64,000 nt of DNA from Atherix ibis (GCA_958298945.1 OY282606.1:87365696-87429695); one strand, 5' to 3'; counted from the first letter of the stretch, positions 23,085-35,894 are shown. Notes: generated by a model from the letters alone, not told the origin. A program made the numbers and translations.

Positions 23085-25555
23085 CAAAAACAAAAACATT
23101 TTCCACAATCGTTAATTGAAAATATTTTATAAAATCTATTGTTCGTAAGCAAACGCCTCGTTTTAAAACAGTGCCTTTAAAGGAGCACAATCCACCTCCA
23201 CGTATTTCGGGTTTTACTGTAAAAAAAACTTCGATACCGACTACGTCAAAACAATAATAATCAAGGCCTGCCTATGTACACATGCTCATGTGAGTACCAA
23301 TCAAATTCAGTTGCGATTGATTCTCAAATAATGGAGATGTCAGCTTTGAGTAGTTTATATTCACCTCAGGCACAAAAAATAACAATTGGCGTGACATAAA
23401 GTAAAATTTTTTCGATTGGCCTTCAGTTCACTTGCAACCATACATGAATTTACTTCCTCTTACATAGGTTATGATTATTAGTTGTTTTTTGTTGTTTTTA
23501 TTTTTTGCATATATAAAATCAGCATAAATATTGAGAAAAAAAAAATTCCTTTGGATTTCAACAACAATATAAGATTTACGATGATTTTTGGTAAATAAAA
23601 CCGAACACATTCAGTAAATAAAAATTCAGTTCACGATTTCCGAAAGAACGACAAACGCCCAAAAATATTTTATTATACAATATTTGAATTTCTAAGAGGT
23701 TATGTATTGAATTTGATTTTTTTTCGTAAAATTTTTTTTCTAACAGACATTTCTTCATATTATTAAATATTTTTGATATTTTTCTGTTTGTTTTGAATGG
23801 TACTAAGGATTTTGACAATCTGGACTTACAGAATTCATCTTTGAAAATTTGTACTTACAGACTTTACGTCGAAAGACAGTTCTTATGAGAATTTGGAATT
23901 ACAGACATTACTTATTTCAAGTTGGATTTACAGACTTCAATTTAGACAATTTGGGCATACAGACTTAATTTTTGACACTTTAGACTTACAGATTTAATTA
24001 TTTTATCAAAATGAAATCTTTCGAAATCGGACAAATAAATTTTTTTTTATATTAACACAATTACCTTAAAAAATATTGAAATGTTCAAAATTCTACGAAA
24101 TTTGTCGCCCAAAAATATTATAATAGGAAAAATTTATCTAAACCACCAAATAGCAGAATCAATGGGAAAATAAAATAGAAATTCAACAATTCCATACAAA
24201 TATCAATATTAAAAAATACTCACAAATTATCAATTAACTAATAAATATCGTAATGGATACAAAACCGAAAAAAAATCTTATTTCCAAAATTTTAAATTGT
24301 TCTTTCTTATAGGAACTGTCCAATCAAAAAATGATCTTTTGATTAAACAATACAGAAAAATAACTTTTTAATTTACGTTTTTTAATTTAAAACAAGAAGA
24401 AAAACTAATAATTTAGGAAAAAAATTTATATAACATAGACTGTTGGAGAAAAAGTCTTCGTTTTTTCTAGAAGTTTGTCACAGAAAAGGTATGTGTCTAC
24501 GCCAAGGATTTACTCTAATGCAGCAGAGCACTTCTGATAACTTATCGATGATTTATGTCAAAAATCCATCTGTTTGGAAATTTATTTGAAATATTCTACA
24601 TCAATATTCCAATTATTCATAGAAAAGTATTTTTTTCGTTTTCGGTTTCTTGGAAGGGAATTTTTTAATAATCTTTTTAAGTAAGATGAATGGGCAAGAA
24701 AAGTTCCGCATTAAATTGATGAGAAGCTCTATCGTTAAAAACGTACAAATTTCGTTCAAAGATTTTATTTATTTTCCGTTTTTCATTAATCTAATTGATT
24801 ATAGAAATTTTTATATAAAATTTTAATATGATGATAAATTTTTGTTTGTACAAAAACGTAGTAGCCTGTCTTATTGTGGTTCTTTGACTTTACGAATAGC
24901 AAAAAAAAAAAAAATAATAACTTATTATGCATTTGCTGATATCTTCCAAGTATTTCTTGATAATCGGATGATTTTTAACTAAAAGAAAGACCACGAATTA
25001 CCATATTCAATCCAAAAGAATATCCCATTGAAAGTAAAATAAAATAAATCTTTTTCAATAGATTTACATAATGTGATCAGCATATATTATATAAGAGAAC
25101 ATAAATACCTACGAGAATATTTAATGTATATCTAGAGACCAGAGAGATAAGGTTGCAGTCAAATTCACTGAGTACTTGGAGATATGATGATTTTTTTCTT
25201 TAAGAGTGACTTCTTATGTTAAAGGGAATTTAATTTTATTTTATGTTTTAGTGAAAGCCAAACCTGTTCCACTCAGGTAATAATATTTAATAGAATTGAA
25301 AAAGAAAAAAAGAAGTACTATTGTAAAACCAGTTAAAGGAAAAGCAGTTCAATTAAGTTAGTATTTCGCTTTCAATAAAACAAGCTCGATGAAGCAGTCT
25401 ATCTTATCAATATGAACAAATTGTTTAAAGTTTAGTGCAGTTTTCTTTCGTGTATCGATTAAAATTTTTACTGAAAAGTTTCCAAACATTATTTTTATTG
25501 TCTTATGTAAAAAAAATTAATAATCTAATTCAGAATTGCTTTGATTATATTTGTA
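23085..25555. other. AT-rich non-coding stretch with a small minisatellite
   Basis: No gene was recognised. It contains the 29-30 bp array at 23821-23995 and long homopolymer runs. Confidence 0.55.
23821..23995. repeat. 29-30 bp minisatellite, about 6 units
   Basis: Variants of TTGGACTTACAGACTTAATT recur near 23821, 23851, 23894, 23923, 23953 and 23982, so most spacings are 29-30 bp (one is about 43). The units are diverged and not coding. Confidence 0.75.
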
Positions 25556-25559
25556 AATA

Positions 25560-25895
25560 TTTAGTTAAGTTAGAATTCAAACGATGGTTTTTCGAACAGT
25601 TTCCAATATTTGAAGTAAGGAGCATTTTTGGTTTCTTGCATGACCCACGCACTTTAGAATATTTTTTCCTTCTAATATTATTTTTGAAATTTGGAACTAA
25701 AAAAATTTACTGGGAGCCAGGTCTGTAGAATAAAGTGGATGCGGAAGTCTTCTATTAATTACTCCGGTGCATCGGTTCTGCCTTTATCAAGATTTTCAAT
25801 TAGGACTATTCCTTTTGCATACCAAAATACCCTATCGATAACCTTTTCAGCTAATGAAATTTGTTTGGCTTTTTTAGGTGCACTTTGTTTTTTTC
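25560..25895 (-). pseudogene. mariner transposase fragment (irritans/SETMAR-like)
   Basis: The minus strand from about 25890 down reads KKAKQISLAEKVIDRVFW, then YAKGIVLIENLDKGRTD. This is the mariner block after the first catalytic Asp (KVM.TVFWDA.GII.IDYL.KG.TI), with the usual D of FWDA changed to Y. Further down (about 25690-25600) pieces such as FLVPNFKN and MQETKNA recall FLFP.LK and the E.T.AYF region. The segment carrying the second catalytic Asp is lost. It has several stops and frame changes, and no terminal repeats were found. Confidence 0.7.
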
Positions 25896-25899
25896 TGAA

Positions 25900-28800
25900 T
25901 TAAAAATATTTAAGCTTTTCCCTGAAATTTGTATGCCTATTTATCGGTTGTAATAAACGCGAGACCCATTTTGCCGACAATATTTTTTGAACCCTTTAAC
26001 AGTAACATTATCGTACTTTGTAATTATTCGATTATATAACATAATGTCATCGACTTTATTCACCTTTTTTTCTGTTTTTGTTTGTTGAAATATGCTCGAA
26101 TTTGAGAAAAAACTGTTGCACGATCACCTCGCCTGCGATCGAGCATGTACGAGACGAACAAAATATGGAGATTTGCTGCAAATTGTATATGATCGATTAT
26201 TTAAGGCAAACGAGCTCCAACATGCAGCTCAAATGAACATTTTCAGTATAATTTTGTTGAAGAAACTTTGTGTATTAAAAAAAATGTTTGTTTTGTGTAT
26301 TTTGATTTGCCGGTTGTTTGTACAAAAAAAAATATCGCAGCATATATTCTTCAGCGATGGCAGTGATGTTGAATTGCCCAGTCTAAACATTGGTGGCTCT
26401 GTCTTGAATTATTTTCTTTTATGTTCAAATAATTTTTTTTACATTTCCCTTGGTTGCCCAAATGTACAATATTTGAATTACAATAGAAAACGCAAAAAAG
26501 CACAATTGAAAATAGTTCATGAAAACTAAACAAATGTCATATTTGACCGAACATTAATCGAGCACACGTGTAATCACTGCTGGAAAATTTTGTTCGAGCA
26601 CGTGATCGAGAGATTTTAATTCGTCCATTGTTCGAACGGTGTACTCGGTTCTAAAAAGTTCGTTAAATTGGATGAATTTGAGACGCACATTTGACTCGAA
26701 TAATTAGTCAACTTCTCGAAAAATTTAATCGTTGCTGATTCGCGAACGATCTTGAACAAGAACGCTTGAATTCCAAAAGCCAAAACTGAATATTTTCATT
26801 AAAAAAACCGAATGATCTAATTATCTAATATTGCGTCCAATATAATGGAAATCTTACTAAATTCTGTAACTCTTAACATATTTATGTAAGAAAATAATGA
26901 CAGTAGTGTTTACGGACAGTATGGTTCTTTGACAGATCTTATTTAAGTAGCAAATGTAAACACTCCTCCAATTTTTTGGTAAATATTCTTTTCGAACATT
27001 TAAATATTTATTCAAAATTATCCCTATAATTAATAAGATTCTTTGTTTTTTATTAAACTTAAAAAAAATAAAATGTATTTTTAAAGAATACTTTTCAAAC
27101 GGATGAGACCACACCAATAAATCTTGCAATTTTATTGAATTTAAAAGGAATAATATAAAGACGATTAGATTAGCGAAAAGAAATGATCAATAATCCTTAT
27201 TTTAAATATTATTCGTGCAAAATTATATGGGAACAAGGTGATTTATGATAATTCAACCACAAACCAACGTGTCTATCATTGTAAAAACCTCAACAAGACG
27301 TTCGATCGCGTTAAAAAAACTAAATAATTTTCAGAGTCACGGTATAGTGTTGAGGTCATTCTGGCTCGGCCATTGTCTGGCGATTGGGTTGAAATCACAA
27401 AGAAACCCCCAAAAAAAATTCTCTATATTAATTTTGCAAATATTTAAATTAAAGACAATTATCATCTCTTTACAATATTATTCTTAAATGTACATCTTCG
27501 AACTATTGTATATGAAAAATATAATAAAAAAAATTAAAAAAAAGTTGAATACGAATGTACTCCCAAGTATTTGTAGAAGTGATTTCATATAGAACAAGGT
27601 TAAGAGGTGAATCACATTTTGACAATAAATAAATATTAATTAAAGTTTGTTTTCAAGAATTTCTTTTCGAAAATCTCCACTAACAACAAAGTCGGTGGGC
27701 TAACCACACAAAGAAGATGGCGCACGCGTAACGATAAATTTTCGCAATAAAATCGAATTTTTCTCAATGATTCACAGTTTTTGTTTTTGTAAATATTTAT
27801 CTGCTTCTCGATTTGAAATTCTTGTTTACATATGAATTTTGTTGTATAACAATTTGATATTCAATCATTGAACATGAATTGGGAAGTTGTTGTTATAAAA
27901 GCCCATTGATGTTTGGCTATGATCAGTTGTAAACATCAATTCTCCTCTTGGCCGTGATGTTGAATTTGAACAAAAAAAAAGCTTTTTAATTTCTATTTTA
28001 TCTATAAAATGTTGTATGGCTTCTCTATTGGCTAAACGTATTTAGTTAAGGTTGACTGGGTTAAATTGTTGAAAACCTATAAGAGTCTCCTATTGAGAGG
28101 TCCACAAAAATCAAAAATATCTAACAAATTCTTATAATTCATTCAATTCAATTCAAAGCAATAGAAATACTCTTTCTTTGCCTATGCTGATGACAACAAC
28201 AAAAAATTCGGATTCCACTTGTTCGTCTCCTCCGGTCTTAGGTGGCTTTCCCACGATTCTGTTTAAAAGCTTTCTGAGAGCAAACTTATTCTTGGAAATT
28301 TTTTGAATGCCTTCCAAAACTTGTCTGTCCAGACATTTAAGATAAAATTATGTGCAACGTGCACAGCAGTATCACAGACGATAGTGGAGACACTGACTGG
28401 TTAACATGAAACTCAACCAGCACAGCACAAACTAGCCACCACGTGGTATTAAATTTCACGTTTTTGTATAGTTGGAATAGCTGATATATAAGATACCCTA
28501 TAGAAACACTATAGCACAATTGACTGGTAACTATGTAATAAATTCGAAACCAGTTTAACATGAACTTTAAGAAAAACGAAGACTAAAAGCACAAAACAAA
28601 AAAATGTCACGACAAATCTATATTCTCTTTAACGATGACGTCGCCACCATTTTATCGCAGCAGCTGTTGTGCCTTGAACTTAACTTCACCGAAAGCACAT
28701 TTTTTCTTCGTAATTTCTTTGCTTTCGATTTCTATTGATCCAACAAATTAATAGTGCACGTAATTGCTCCATCTGACCTACAAAAACAAGACCTACTAGC

Positions 28801-29140
28801 TAGCCATAATGACCTTTTAACAACAAAGGTTTCCTTCTAACAGTTTACTAACGATATTTATACCATCCAGCAGTTATCTGTAATTTGTTTCCAGCTGAAT
28901 TGTTTTCACTTTCAACGTTTTTGAATAGAGAAGAAATTTTCTTGTGCGTATTTTTTGCGTTTAACCCTTAAAAGTCTCTTCCATGTGGTATCTTCTTAAA
29001 ATTGTTAATGGTCGTTTAGAGTAAAATTTGAAAGTAAGACTGTTGTTTAAAATGTGTATTATTTCATAATTTTGACAAATAAAGGAATTTATCGACATTT
29101 CCTTAAATTTCAAACAGAATCTACAAGAAATCATAGATAT
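25900..29140. other. non-coding stretch; CpG-containing island 26080-26770
   Basis: No known gene. Positions 26092-26529 are open for 145 codons on the plus strand but the protein is unrecognised and partly low-complexity. Around 26560-26625 a frame with CNHC spacing (HTCNHCWKI) could be a zinc-finger scrap, but this is weak. The island has an unusual density of CGAG/CTCG words and two CACGTG hexamers. The rest is AT-rich filler. Confidence 0.4.
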
Positions 29141-29141
29141 A

Positions 29142-29430
29142 AAGGGTTATCCATATAGCTGTTCGGAAAGTAAAGACATGTCGTTTGACATCTGTCAATT
29201 ATATATGATATCCAACGTAACATTTTACAAAAGAGATACCTTTTCCATACCATTTTTCACATGAAAGATTTTAAACTGGACCATATATAAATTAAACAAT
29301 AATAAATAATTTTATGTTCTATGTATAATGGCAGGGTTCAAGCAAAATAACGAAATATAAAATTAATCGAATTCTGCATTCAAAATATCTTCATCTTAAC
29401 TTTACTTTCCGAAGCACATTTTGGATAGCC
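29142..29430. mobile_element. MITE with DD41D-family ends
   Basis: The element of about 289 bp begins AAGGGTTATCCATATAGCTG and ends TTCCGAAGCACATTTTGGAT followed by AGCC. TA lies on both sides (29140-29141, 29431-29432). The inner part of the left repeat (GTTCGGAAAGTAAAG) is the complement of the right CTTTACTTTCCGAA. A variant of the subterminal palindrome, TTTGACATCTGTCAA, is at about 29187. No protein is encoded. It is the cleanest two-ended short derivative of the second DD41D family in the window. Confidence 0.85.
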
Positions 29431-29619
29431 TACAATTTATTGATTAGGTCATAAAAAATTGAGTTCTCCAAATTTATAGAGATAAGTGTCGTTATTCAGA
29501 TTTTTATTTTGTAAAATGTGAACATATCTATGAGTCGATAATATTCCATAAAGTTACCGAATCCTAATAAGCTACATCTGTAAAAGGCATCACGGTGGTT
29601 TTAAGGTCCATAGGTTCTT

Positions 29620-30112
29620 TCTTATAATGAAAGGCGGATATAAAATAGTCTAAGACTAATCACCGCTACACGGCTATTGATAGATAGGTCCGACATTCAG
29701 GAATAACTTATATATAGCTTCGTTCATGGCGTTTTCTTAAATGAAATGTTTCGCCAAATTTTCGGGCAGAGCAATGATTCCTTCAGTATAGATATTCTGT
29801 GATTTCTGGTTGAAAAACTAAATCAAGTGGTCTTCACAGACCTCTCTTAAAGCCAGTTTGATTATATTAAGAGAGTTCTGAAAAGATAAAAACAAGTTGT
29901 AGTCTGAGGGTGCTACGTGTATGTCAGGACATTCATCAAAATTTTCTAGGCAGCGTTTTCCGTCAATCGCTTGGCGTAATTCTCGAGTTGCTCACAGTAC
30001 AGTGATCACTTTCGAACAACATTCTCGTATTTTACCCCTTTTTCATCGCCAATTAGGATTCACTTCAGAAAGGGCCCGATTTGATTGCGCCTTAGCAGCC
30101 TACCGCAGATGT
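29620..30112 (-). pseudogene. mariner transposase C-terminal remnant (irritans-like)
   Basis: The minus strand from about 29935 down reads APSDYNLFLSFQNSLN, then LALREVCEDHL, FFNQKSQ, YTEGIIALPENLAK. This matches the mariner C-terminus APSDYHLF..LQNSL..(R)EAC.NHL..FF.QK...FY..GI..LPE.W. The first residues carry the third catalytic Asp. Upstream (30110-29940) a decayed ELRQAIDGKR precedes it, and the segment with the second catalytic Asp is missing. It is interrupted by stops. No terminal repeats were recognised. The plus-strand frame at 29921-30115 is its shadow. Confidence 0.78.
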
Positions 30113-30114
30113 TA

Positions 30115-31955
30115 AGTTAGTTCATCTTGTTTTTCATAATCAATTCACGATGCATCTGGCTTTTTGAACCCAGACTTTTGCAATAATTTAAATTGGTTTT
30201 GCTCATTTTTTTAGAAAAAATAATTTAAAACAGGGCTCATCTTTGACAGCAAAATTTTTCCATAAGCCTGCAAGCTTTCTCACCTTTGTCGAAATGGTAT
30301 GTTAAATATAGCACATTTTCTCTTTATTCTTGTACACTTTTGACTAGTGGTCATTGAATTTGTATACTTTTAAAACTACATCCCCCGGAAAACGCCACGA
30401 ACATTTTCGACCAAATAATATGTAAACATAAATTTTTCTATTAAAATTCTAAGATTTCAATTTTCTTTTTTACCCCTTAAAGGTTCATTCATTTACATAA
30501 AACAGTTAATAAAAAGATATTTTCTAATATAATTCAATAGCTTTTACCCTTGAATCCGACTAGGCAGTGTACTAAATGAACCTCTCTCATTAGCATAGAA
30601 CTCTCATATCCAATTTTGATGATACTCGTATAATAATATCCTGGGGCATTTCTCAGAATTTTAAATTTAAGTCATTTCAATTATTTTTTAATACCATAAC
30701 AACGTCCACTTTGTGAAATTTTTTCTTATTAAACCCTTTTGGAATAATGTTGATTAAACAAAAAAAATCTTTCTAATTTTAGATTTTCTTCCTCAAATTT
30801 TTTATCTTCACAATGGATTATATGTTTGTATATTTTTAAGGGTTCATTATTTGAAAATTTCTTATGAAGAGTCCTTTGCTTAATATGAAGATGTTGATTT
30901 GGAAAAATTTCTAAAAGAGGAAAATTTTGTTAAGAAAAAGGTTTTATTAATATTTCTCTGAAATAATACAAGGACAACTAAAGTATCAGATTTTTTGTGC
31001 AAAACTACATTCGATTAAGCGTGTTAAAATTAGATAAATTACATGGACTGAAAGGATAATTCAAGGTTAATTGTATTGATTTACATAAATTTATATCTTA
31101 AAACAAACGAATTTTTTTGTTACGAAATTTGAAACGATTTAATAATTTTAAAAAAGATTTTTTTTCATTGGTAGAATTAGTACAAAATCCTTAACTAATT
31201 TTAACTCGTTCTCCTTGGAACCCTTTAAATTTTGGTTAAAACAAGCAACTTTCAAGTCATTTTAATAAAAATAAAATTATACAATAAAAAAATATAAAAA
31301 ATATTACGAAAGGAAGAGAAAACATGAAAAAATTAGTAGTAAATTTATTGATACTAATAGAAACTTTGTCTTAAAAACAAGTTCATCTTTAGAAGACCTC
31401 ATTTACTACTACTAAGATTTGATTTGTTTTACTTCTATCTACTTTCCAGTCACTAACATTCCTATTGGTATTTTGGTAGGGAAAAAAAAATCATCAATCA
31501 TACTCGATAGATAATGATTGTGACTGTCACAAATTTGTTGTTGCCTTCTCAATTTTTTGTCGGTTTTCTAGAAAAAAAATTTCTTATAAATTTTTTCCAA
31601 TCAGGAAGTCAAATTTATCAACAAGAAAATGACGAATTTATTATTGAAACATTTTTCATTCTCTTATAAACGAAGAGGTTTTTTTTTTGATTCTATAAGA
31701 AAATTATAGTATTTTATTTTAATTATTCTTTAAAAACAACTTATTCTGAAAATTAGGACATTTCTAGCAGTAACAGTTGACTTACTTTTACAGTGACTTT
31801 CTTAGAAATTAATATGAGATTTTCATCTTTATATAACAAGTATTTTTTTTGATTTAAGAAAATAAATTATCAGCCATTATTTGTTTGTGAAATATAATTT
31901 TGAAAAAATTATTATTTAAAAATGTAATCTTTTTGTACAAAAAATAGCAAACAAA
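30115..31955. other. AT-rich non-coding stretch
   Basis: No gene, repeat or transposon similarity was recognised. Confidence 0.6.
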
Positions 31956-31959
31956 TAAC

Positions 31960-32235
31960 AAGTAAAGATGGCATTAAACTGCATAGCAGCATGTATATGG
32001 TAATTTGTGTATGGCACAAAGATCTGCGTATCATATTATAGTACATAATGCAAACAAATAGCACTGTATGCCAGTTCATGCCATGTAAAAATATGTTTCA
32101 TTGTTACACATGGCAAATTTAGTTTATTTCATGTCACATGGCAACGCATGACATGGTATAAAAAAATATAATAATAAAACTCGATGCCAGAAAAAATAAC
32201 ATAAACATGTCATTTGCCATATGACTATAATACTA
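31960..32235. repeat. dispersed repeat, copy A
   Basis: The segment from about ATGGCATTAAACTGCATAGC to the start of the mariner end at 32236 is repeated, with small indels, at 34914-35165. It is rich in CATGGCA/TGCCATG words. In both copies it runs directly into the same mariner terminal repeat. Confidence 0.8.
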
Positions 32236-32616
32236 CAAGGGTTGTATGATTAATACTTGTCCTTGCCAATAGAAAAACATTTTTATGTGTCAAATTTGTT
32301 TTATTTTATAACATAATGTCCTTCTTGTTCGATACACTTAGTCCAACATTATTCTGTTGTTTGTAAACCATATAAAAAGAAAGACCTCTCCAACCTTTCA
32401 AAATAGGCGTTTGGTTCAATAATCACCTCATCGTTTGAGCCAAATCTTTTTCCGCCGAGCTATTTTTTTCATATTTGGAAATACTTTCATCTGATTTCTT
32501 GTCATGGCATATTAAAAAACAGATGCCTTAAGTTACGAGTATTGCATAATTAATACCTATATCTCGGCAACACCATATATTGCTGCGGTCCAGGTATTAA
32601 TCATACAATTTTCGTA
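32236..32616 (-). mobile_element. deleted mariner with GTATGATTAATAC ends
   Basis: The left end has GGTTGTATGATTAATAC (32240-32256) and the right end its near complement GTATTAATCATACAATT (32594-32610). The element is about 375-380 bp, so most of a roughly 1.3-kb mariner is gone. The minus strand near 32460-32415 still reads GKRFGSNDEVI, the conserved stretch after the third catalytic Asp in one mariner group (K.FGSNEEVI.E). The same ends and protein motif occur at 60025-60520. Confidence 0.8.
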
Positions 32617-32619
32617 ACT

Positions 32620-33900
32620 TAAGACAACTATTTAATATGACATCACAAGAATTCAATTGGAAATTGTTTGAATCGAGATTTAAAGGGTTCTCAAACTTTT
32701 AATTCTTCTCTGGTACACCATCATCTTGCGTTAAAATTTTTTACGTTTAATAATCGTTAGTAGAAAATAACTAAAAAAATTTCGATTATTTAATAATGGA
32801 AGAACCAATCAAATGAAATGGTATTGTTTAAATTTATGTCTCATGAAATTATGCATGAGGATATGTTGTATGTATTTTTATGTTTCCCTAAAATACTTTA
32901 TATTCAAAGAAAACCCAACAACTTAAATTGATTGCTTCTTCTAGGTGGATTACTAAACTGAAATTGGAGGATGAATTCTGCCGGGGTATTTGAGAAACTA
33001 TAAAAAAAACATGGAGGAAAAATATATCAAATAATCTGAACTGAATCTAAACAATTGCTGGCTACGCAAATTGAATTGGGCGTGACGGTAACATAGACAC
33101 AGTGTTCCCATGAGTGTAGAAGCCATTCATGCAGTTCCAACCAATCCATTGGTTGAGTAGCTAAAGGCCCACAGGCAATGAAGCCAACTTCTGATTAGAT
33201 GCGGCCAAAGCTCAATTGATGATGATTGTGTGCTGTCGAAGATGATTTCGTTATAGACTGGGTTGTCCATCATTACATACATTTGACTTCATGCACTCGT
33301 CGTCCATAGGAGTATTCGAATTTTTCTGATCCACTTTATATTGCTCAATTAAGCATTTCCTGTGTGAGTTGTGTAATGTTGAGTTCTGAATACAGACAGT
33401 AAATATTTCAATAAGTAATTTTCTTATGAATACGTCTTCTTAATATTGTAGGATAGTCAAGTATATTACGTACTCTAAACATTGTTCTAAATCAGTACTG
33501 AAAAACCAAGAACCCCCTACCCTATTTGAGCAATATTTAATAAAACTGGTATAATTTGTATAATCATTTCAGCGTCTGTTAAGCATTTGCAAATTAATTT
33601 TCTCTGGAACTGATTTGGTACTCAATAATTAATGTGTGGATTAAAATAATATGCAATATTTGTGCAGAGAACATTTTCAATTTCATTCGAAAGCATTCAA
33701 TTACCAATGAACTGTAATTAATAGCAAATTGCACAAGAAAATGAATCTATTTTACGAGATTGATTTAATATTGCAGATTCTTGTGCTCAGATGCAAGTTG
33801 TGTCCATGTACATGCATAATGCTGGAGAGCGGATATTAATCCAGAATACGAAACATGGCAGTGTGTTCACGAAATTAACTGAAGTGTTGAGAGCAAATTC
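32620..33900. other. non-coding stretch
   Basis: Mostly AT-rich. The segment 33060-33330 is more balanced in composition but has no recognisable frame or transposon similarity. Confidence 0.55.
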
Positions 33901-33903
33901 TCC

Positions 33904-34310
33904 AGTGCAAAGTCCTACTAGCACCAAATGGTGTATCCTGAATTGTTTCAATTTATTTCTATAATACAAATACTGCACCATCGCATACACATAACCTCAA
34001 ATCAATCAAATACGCACATGGTCATGTGTTGAACATGCATTTTGGGAATTTGATAAACAACAACAAAGAATAAATAATTAATTTTTCAATTTTCTTATTT
34101 TTGAAATGGTTTTATGTTTATGACGCTACAAAATGGCCTCTATCTCTTGTCGCAAAGACCTTACATTCAAACAAACAGACAAAGACTATATTATGAGTTA
34201 TTTCATGAATCGAATAATTCTTAATTAGCTAATTAATTTTGTTTTTGTATGACATTTGGATTGGTATTACGGTAGTCACTTATTGGTATTACAGTAGTCA
34301 CGGTATAGAA
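33904..34310. repeat. segmental repeat, copy 1
   Basis: 33904-34057 is repeated at 37029-37180 at roughly 93-95% identity. 34095-34265 is related to 39405-39565. The terminal ATTTGGATTGGTATTACGGT motif (about 34255-34275) is the start of the unit that is tandemly repeated at 39539-40205. The minus-strand open frame at 33787-33990 lies in this repeat and is not supported as a gene. Confidence 0.85.
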
Positions 34311-34377
34311 GGCATTATATTAGCAAAAAGAGACTATATGAAAAAAGGACGTCATTCAAAAAGAAGAAAAGACTGTC

Positions 34378-34600
34378 ACCGTCAATTCTGAGCGCTTTAA
34401 CCGTATGGTAACCGAATTTTTGTTGCCTGAACTTGAAAATTTTAATATAGACCATATTTTGGCTTTATTGTGCTAAACATTTTCAGTGCGCATAAGTTCT
34501 AAATATTCTTATATCAATTGGCCTTTAAGATTGTGCCACTTGATGCCATTGGAATTTTTCTTTTACGGTATAGCAAAATTTCTTATTTTATTTTGTAATA
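34378..34600 (+). pseudogene. DD41D-like transposase fragment
   Basis: The plus strand from 34378 reads TVTVNSERFNRMVTEFLLPE, then LENFNIDHI. This aligns closely with residues 219-248 of the intact transposase (TVTVNGERYRWMITHFLLPK). After a gap, 34520-34570 reads INWPL..C.LMPLEFF, the third catalytic block (WPPRSCDLTPLDYFF) with the catalytic D changed to E. The block with the second catalytic Asp is deleted. Its orientation is opposite to the next two fossils at 34745-35890, so this is a separate copy. Confidence 0.82.
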
Positions 34601-34744
34601 TAATCGATGAAGTTATGTTCTAAAAATTACATCATTCAAATGGGCGCGTCTCTGCTCCGTTTCTAGGAACCCGATTACGATGATTCTAATTTTCGACCAC
34701 CTTGCATAATAAAACCAAACTTATTTCACGTATTTGGCGTTCAA

Positions 34745-34905
34745 TATTCAATTTTAATGCATTAATAGTTGTTGGTTTTTTATTGACAGAGACCAATGAC
34801 TTCAAATAACCTCACAAAAAGAAGTTCAAATGTGTTAAACTACACTTCTTTGAGGCCATTGCACATCTGCATTCCTTAATGCCAAACTTTTCAACTGAAT
34901 TCTTG
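34745..34905 (-). pseudogene. DD41D-like transposase scrap
   Basis: The plus-strand text GACCAATGACTTCAAATAAC at about 34791 and the stretch TTGAGGCCATTGCACATCTG at about 34851 are near copies of the minus-strand transposase gene at 46920-46990. That region codes for the WPPRSCDLTPLDYFFWSYLKSLVF block. The same stretch reappears at 35268-35320, on the far side of the repeat copy 34914-35262. Confidence 0.72.
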
Positions 34906-34913
34906 TCATGTAA

Positions 34914-35262
34914 TATTAAATTATATTAAACTGCATCGTATGATGGCATGTATATGGTAATTTGTGTATACATAATGCAACCAAATAGCACTGTACGCCA
35001 GTTCATGCCATAAAAAAATATGACTTATCTTCTAATGAGTATCTGATAGCTCATGGCAAATTAGGTTTCTTTAATTCCACATGGCACATGATATATGCAT
35101 GGCATAAAAAATATAACAATCAAACTCTATGGCAAAAAAAATAGCATAAACATGTCATTTGCCATACCGTCTAATGGTACAAGGGTTGTATGATTAATAC
35201 CTGTCCTTGCCAATAGAAAAACATTTTTATGTGTAAAATTTGTTTTATTTTTTAACATAAAT
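34914..35262. repeat. dispersed repeat, copy B, with mariner end
   Basis: It matches 31960-32325: first the CATGGCA-rich segment, then (from about 35176) GGTTGTATGATTAATACCTG and about 75 bases of the mariner found complete-ended at 32236-32616. The opposite mariner end is missing. It is flanked on both sides by related DD41D sequence. Confidence 0.8.
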
Positions 35263-35264
35263 AA

Positions 35265-35890
35265 ATCTGTGTTAAATCGCAACTTCTTGGAGGCCATTGC
35301 ACATCTGCGTTCCTTGATATTATCGATCCACAAAACTTTTCCCGCAAAAAAAACACAATTATGGGGCATGGGCCGTGTGGCACGTAACGCCGTTTTGTTC
35401 AAACCACATATTCATTTAATCAATATCTTCCAATTCAGGCCACGAAAAGTTCGTTATCATCGATCTGTACTGCTCACCCTTGACAGTAACAGCAACTCCT
35501 TCTCCATTTTGAAAGAATAATGACCAATAAATAACACCAAACTGTCACTTGTTCGGAATGTAAAAATTCCTCGTGAATAATTTGTGAATTGGCGTCCATT
35601 TTGCTTATTCACCAATCTAGAGAGATGAAAATGCGTCTCATCTGTGAAAATTATTTTCTTGGAAATTTTTTTTTTATAATAAAAGATTAATAATGATTTT
35701 GATAAAAAAAATTGGATAATTTTCAAGTGTTGTTGAGGCGTATATCTTTTTATGAATTGCACAAATCTTATTGTAATTTTGGCATTTTTTAAATATGGCC
35801 ATGAAAATCTATTCGAAAAGATGTCAATCCTTTGAAAAGACCCCTTATATTAAACATTACTTTCCAAAGCACAAATTGGATAACCCTTTA
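35265..35890 (-). pseudogene. DD41D-like transposase, internally deleted, with right terminal repeat
   Basis: The right border CTTTCCAAAGCACAAATTGG (about 35861-35880) followed by ATAACCCTTTA ends at 35890 next to TA and matches the MITE ends at 29142-29430. The minus-strand frame starts at ATG 35762 and reads RYTPQQHLKIIQFF, aligned with RYTQKQRLQIIQFY (residues 3-16) of the intact protein. It then jumps across a deletion of about 130 residues to KKIIFTDETHFHLS (first catalytic Asp). Further down come decayed QNGVTCHTA (second block, D to N) and KLRFN. It is the only fossil in the window where the N-terminus and first catalytic block are both readable. Confidence 0.85.
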
Positions 35891-35894
35891 TAGT

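Noticed and set aside
26092..26529. Plus-strand open frame of 145 codons as a host gene
   Set aside because: No recognisable family. It contains AT-driven stretches and the flanks lack further exon-like sequence. It is kept only as an observation.
33787..33990. Minus-strand open frame of 67 codons as a gene
   Set aside because: It lies mostly inside the segmental repeat 33904-34057/37029-37180, and the second copy does not keep the frame.
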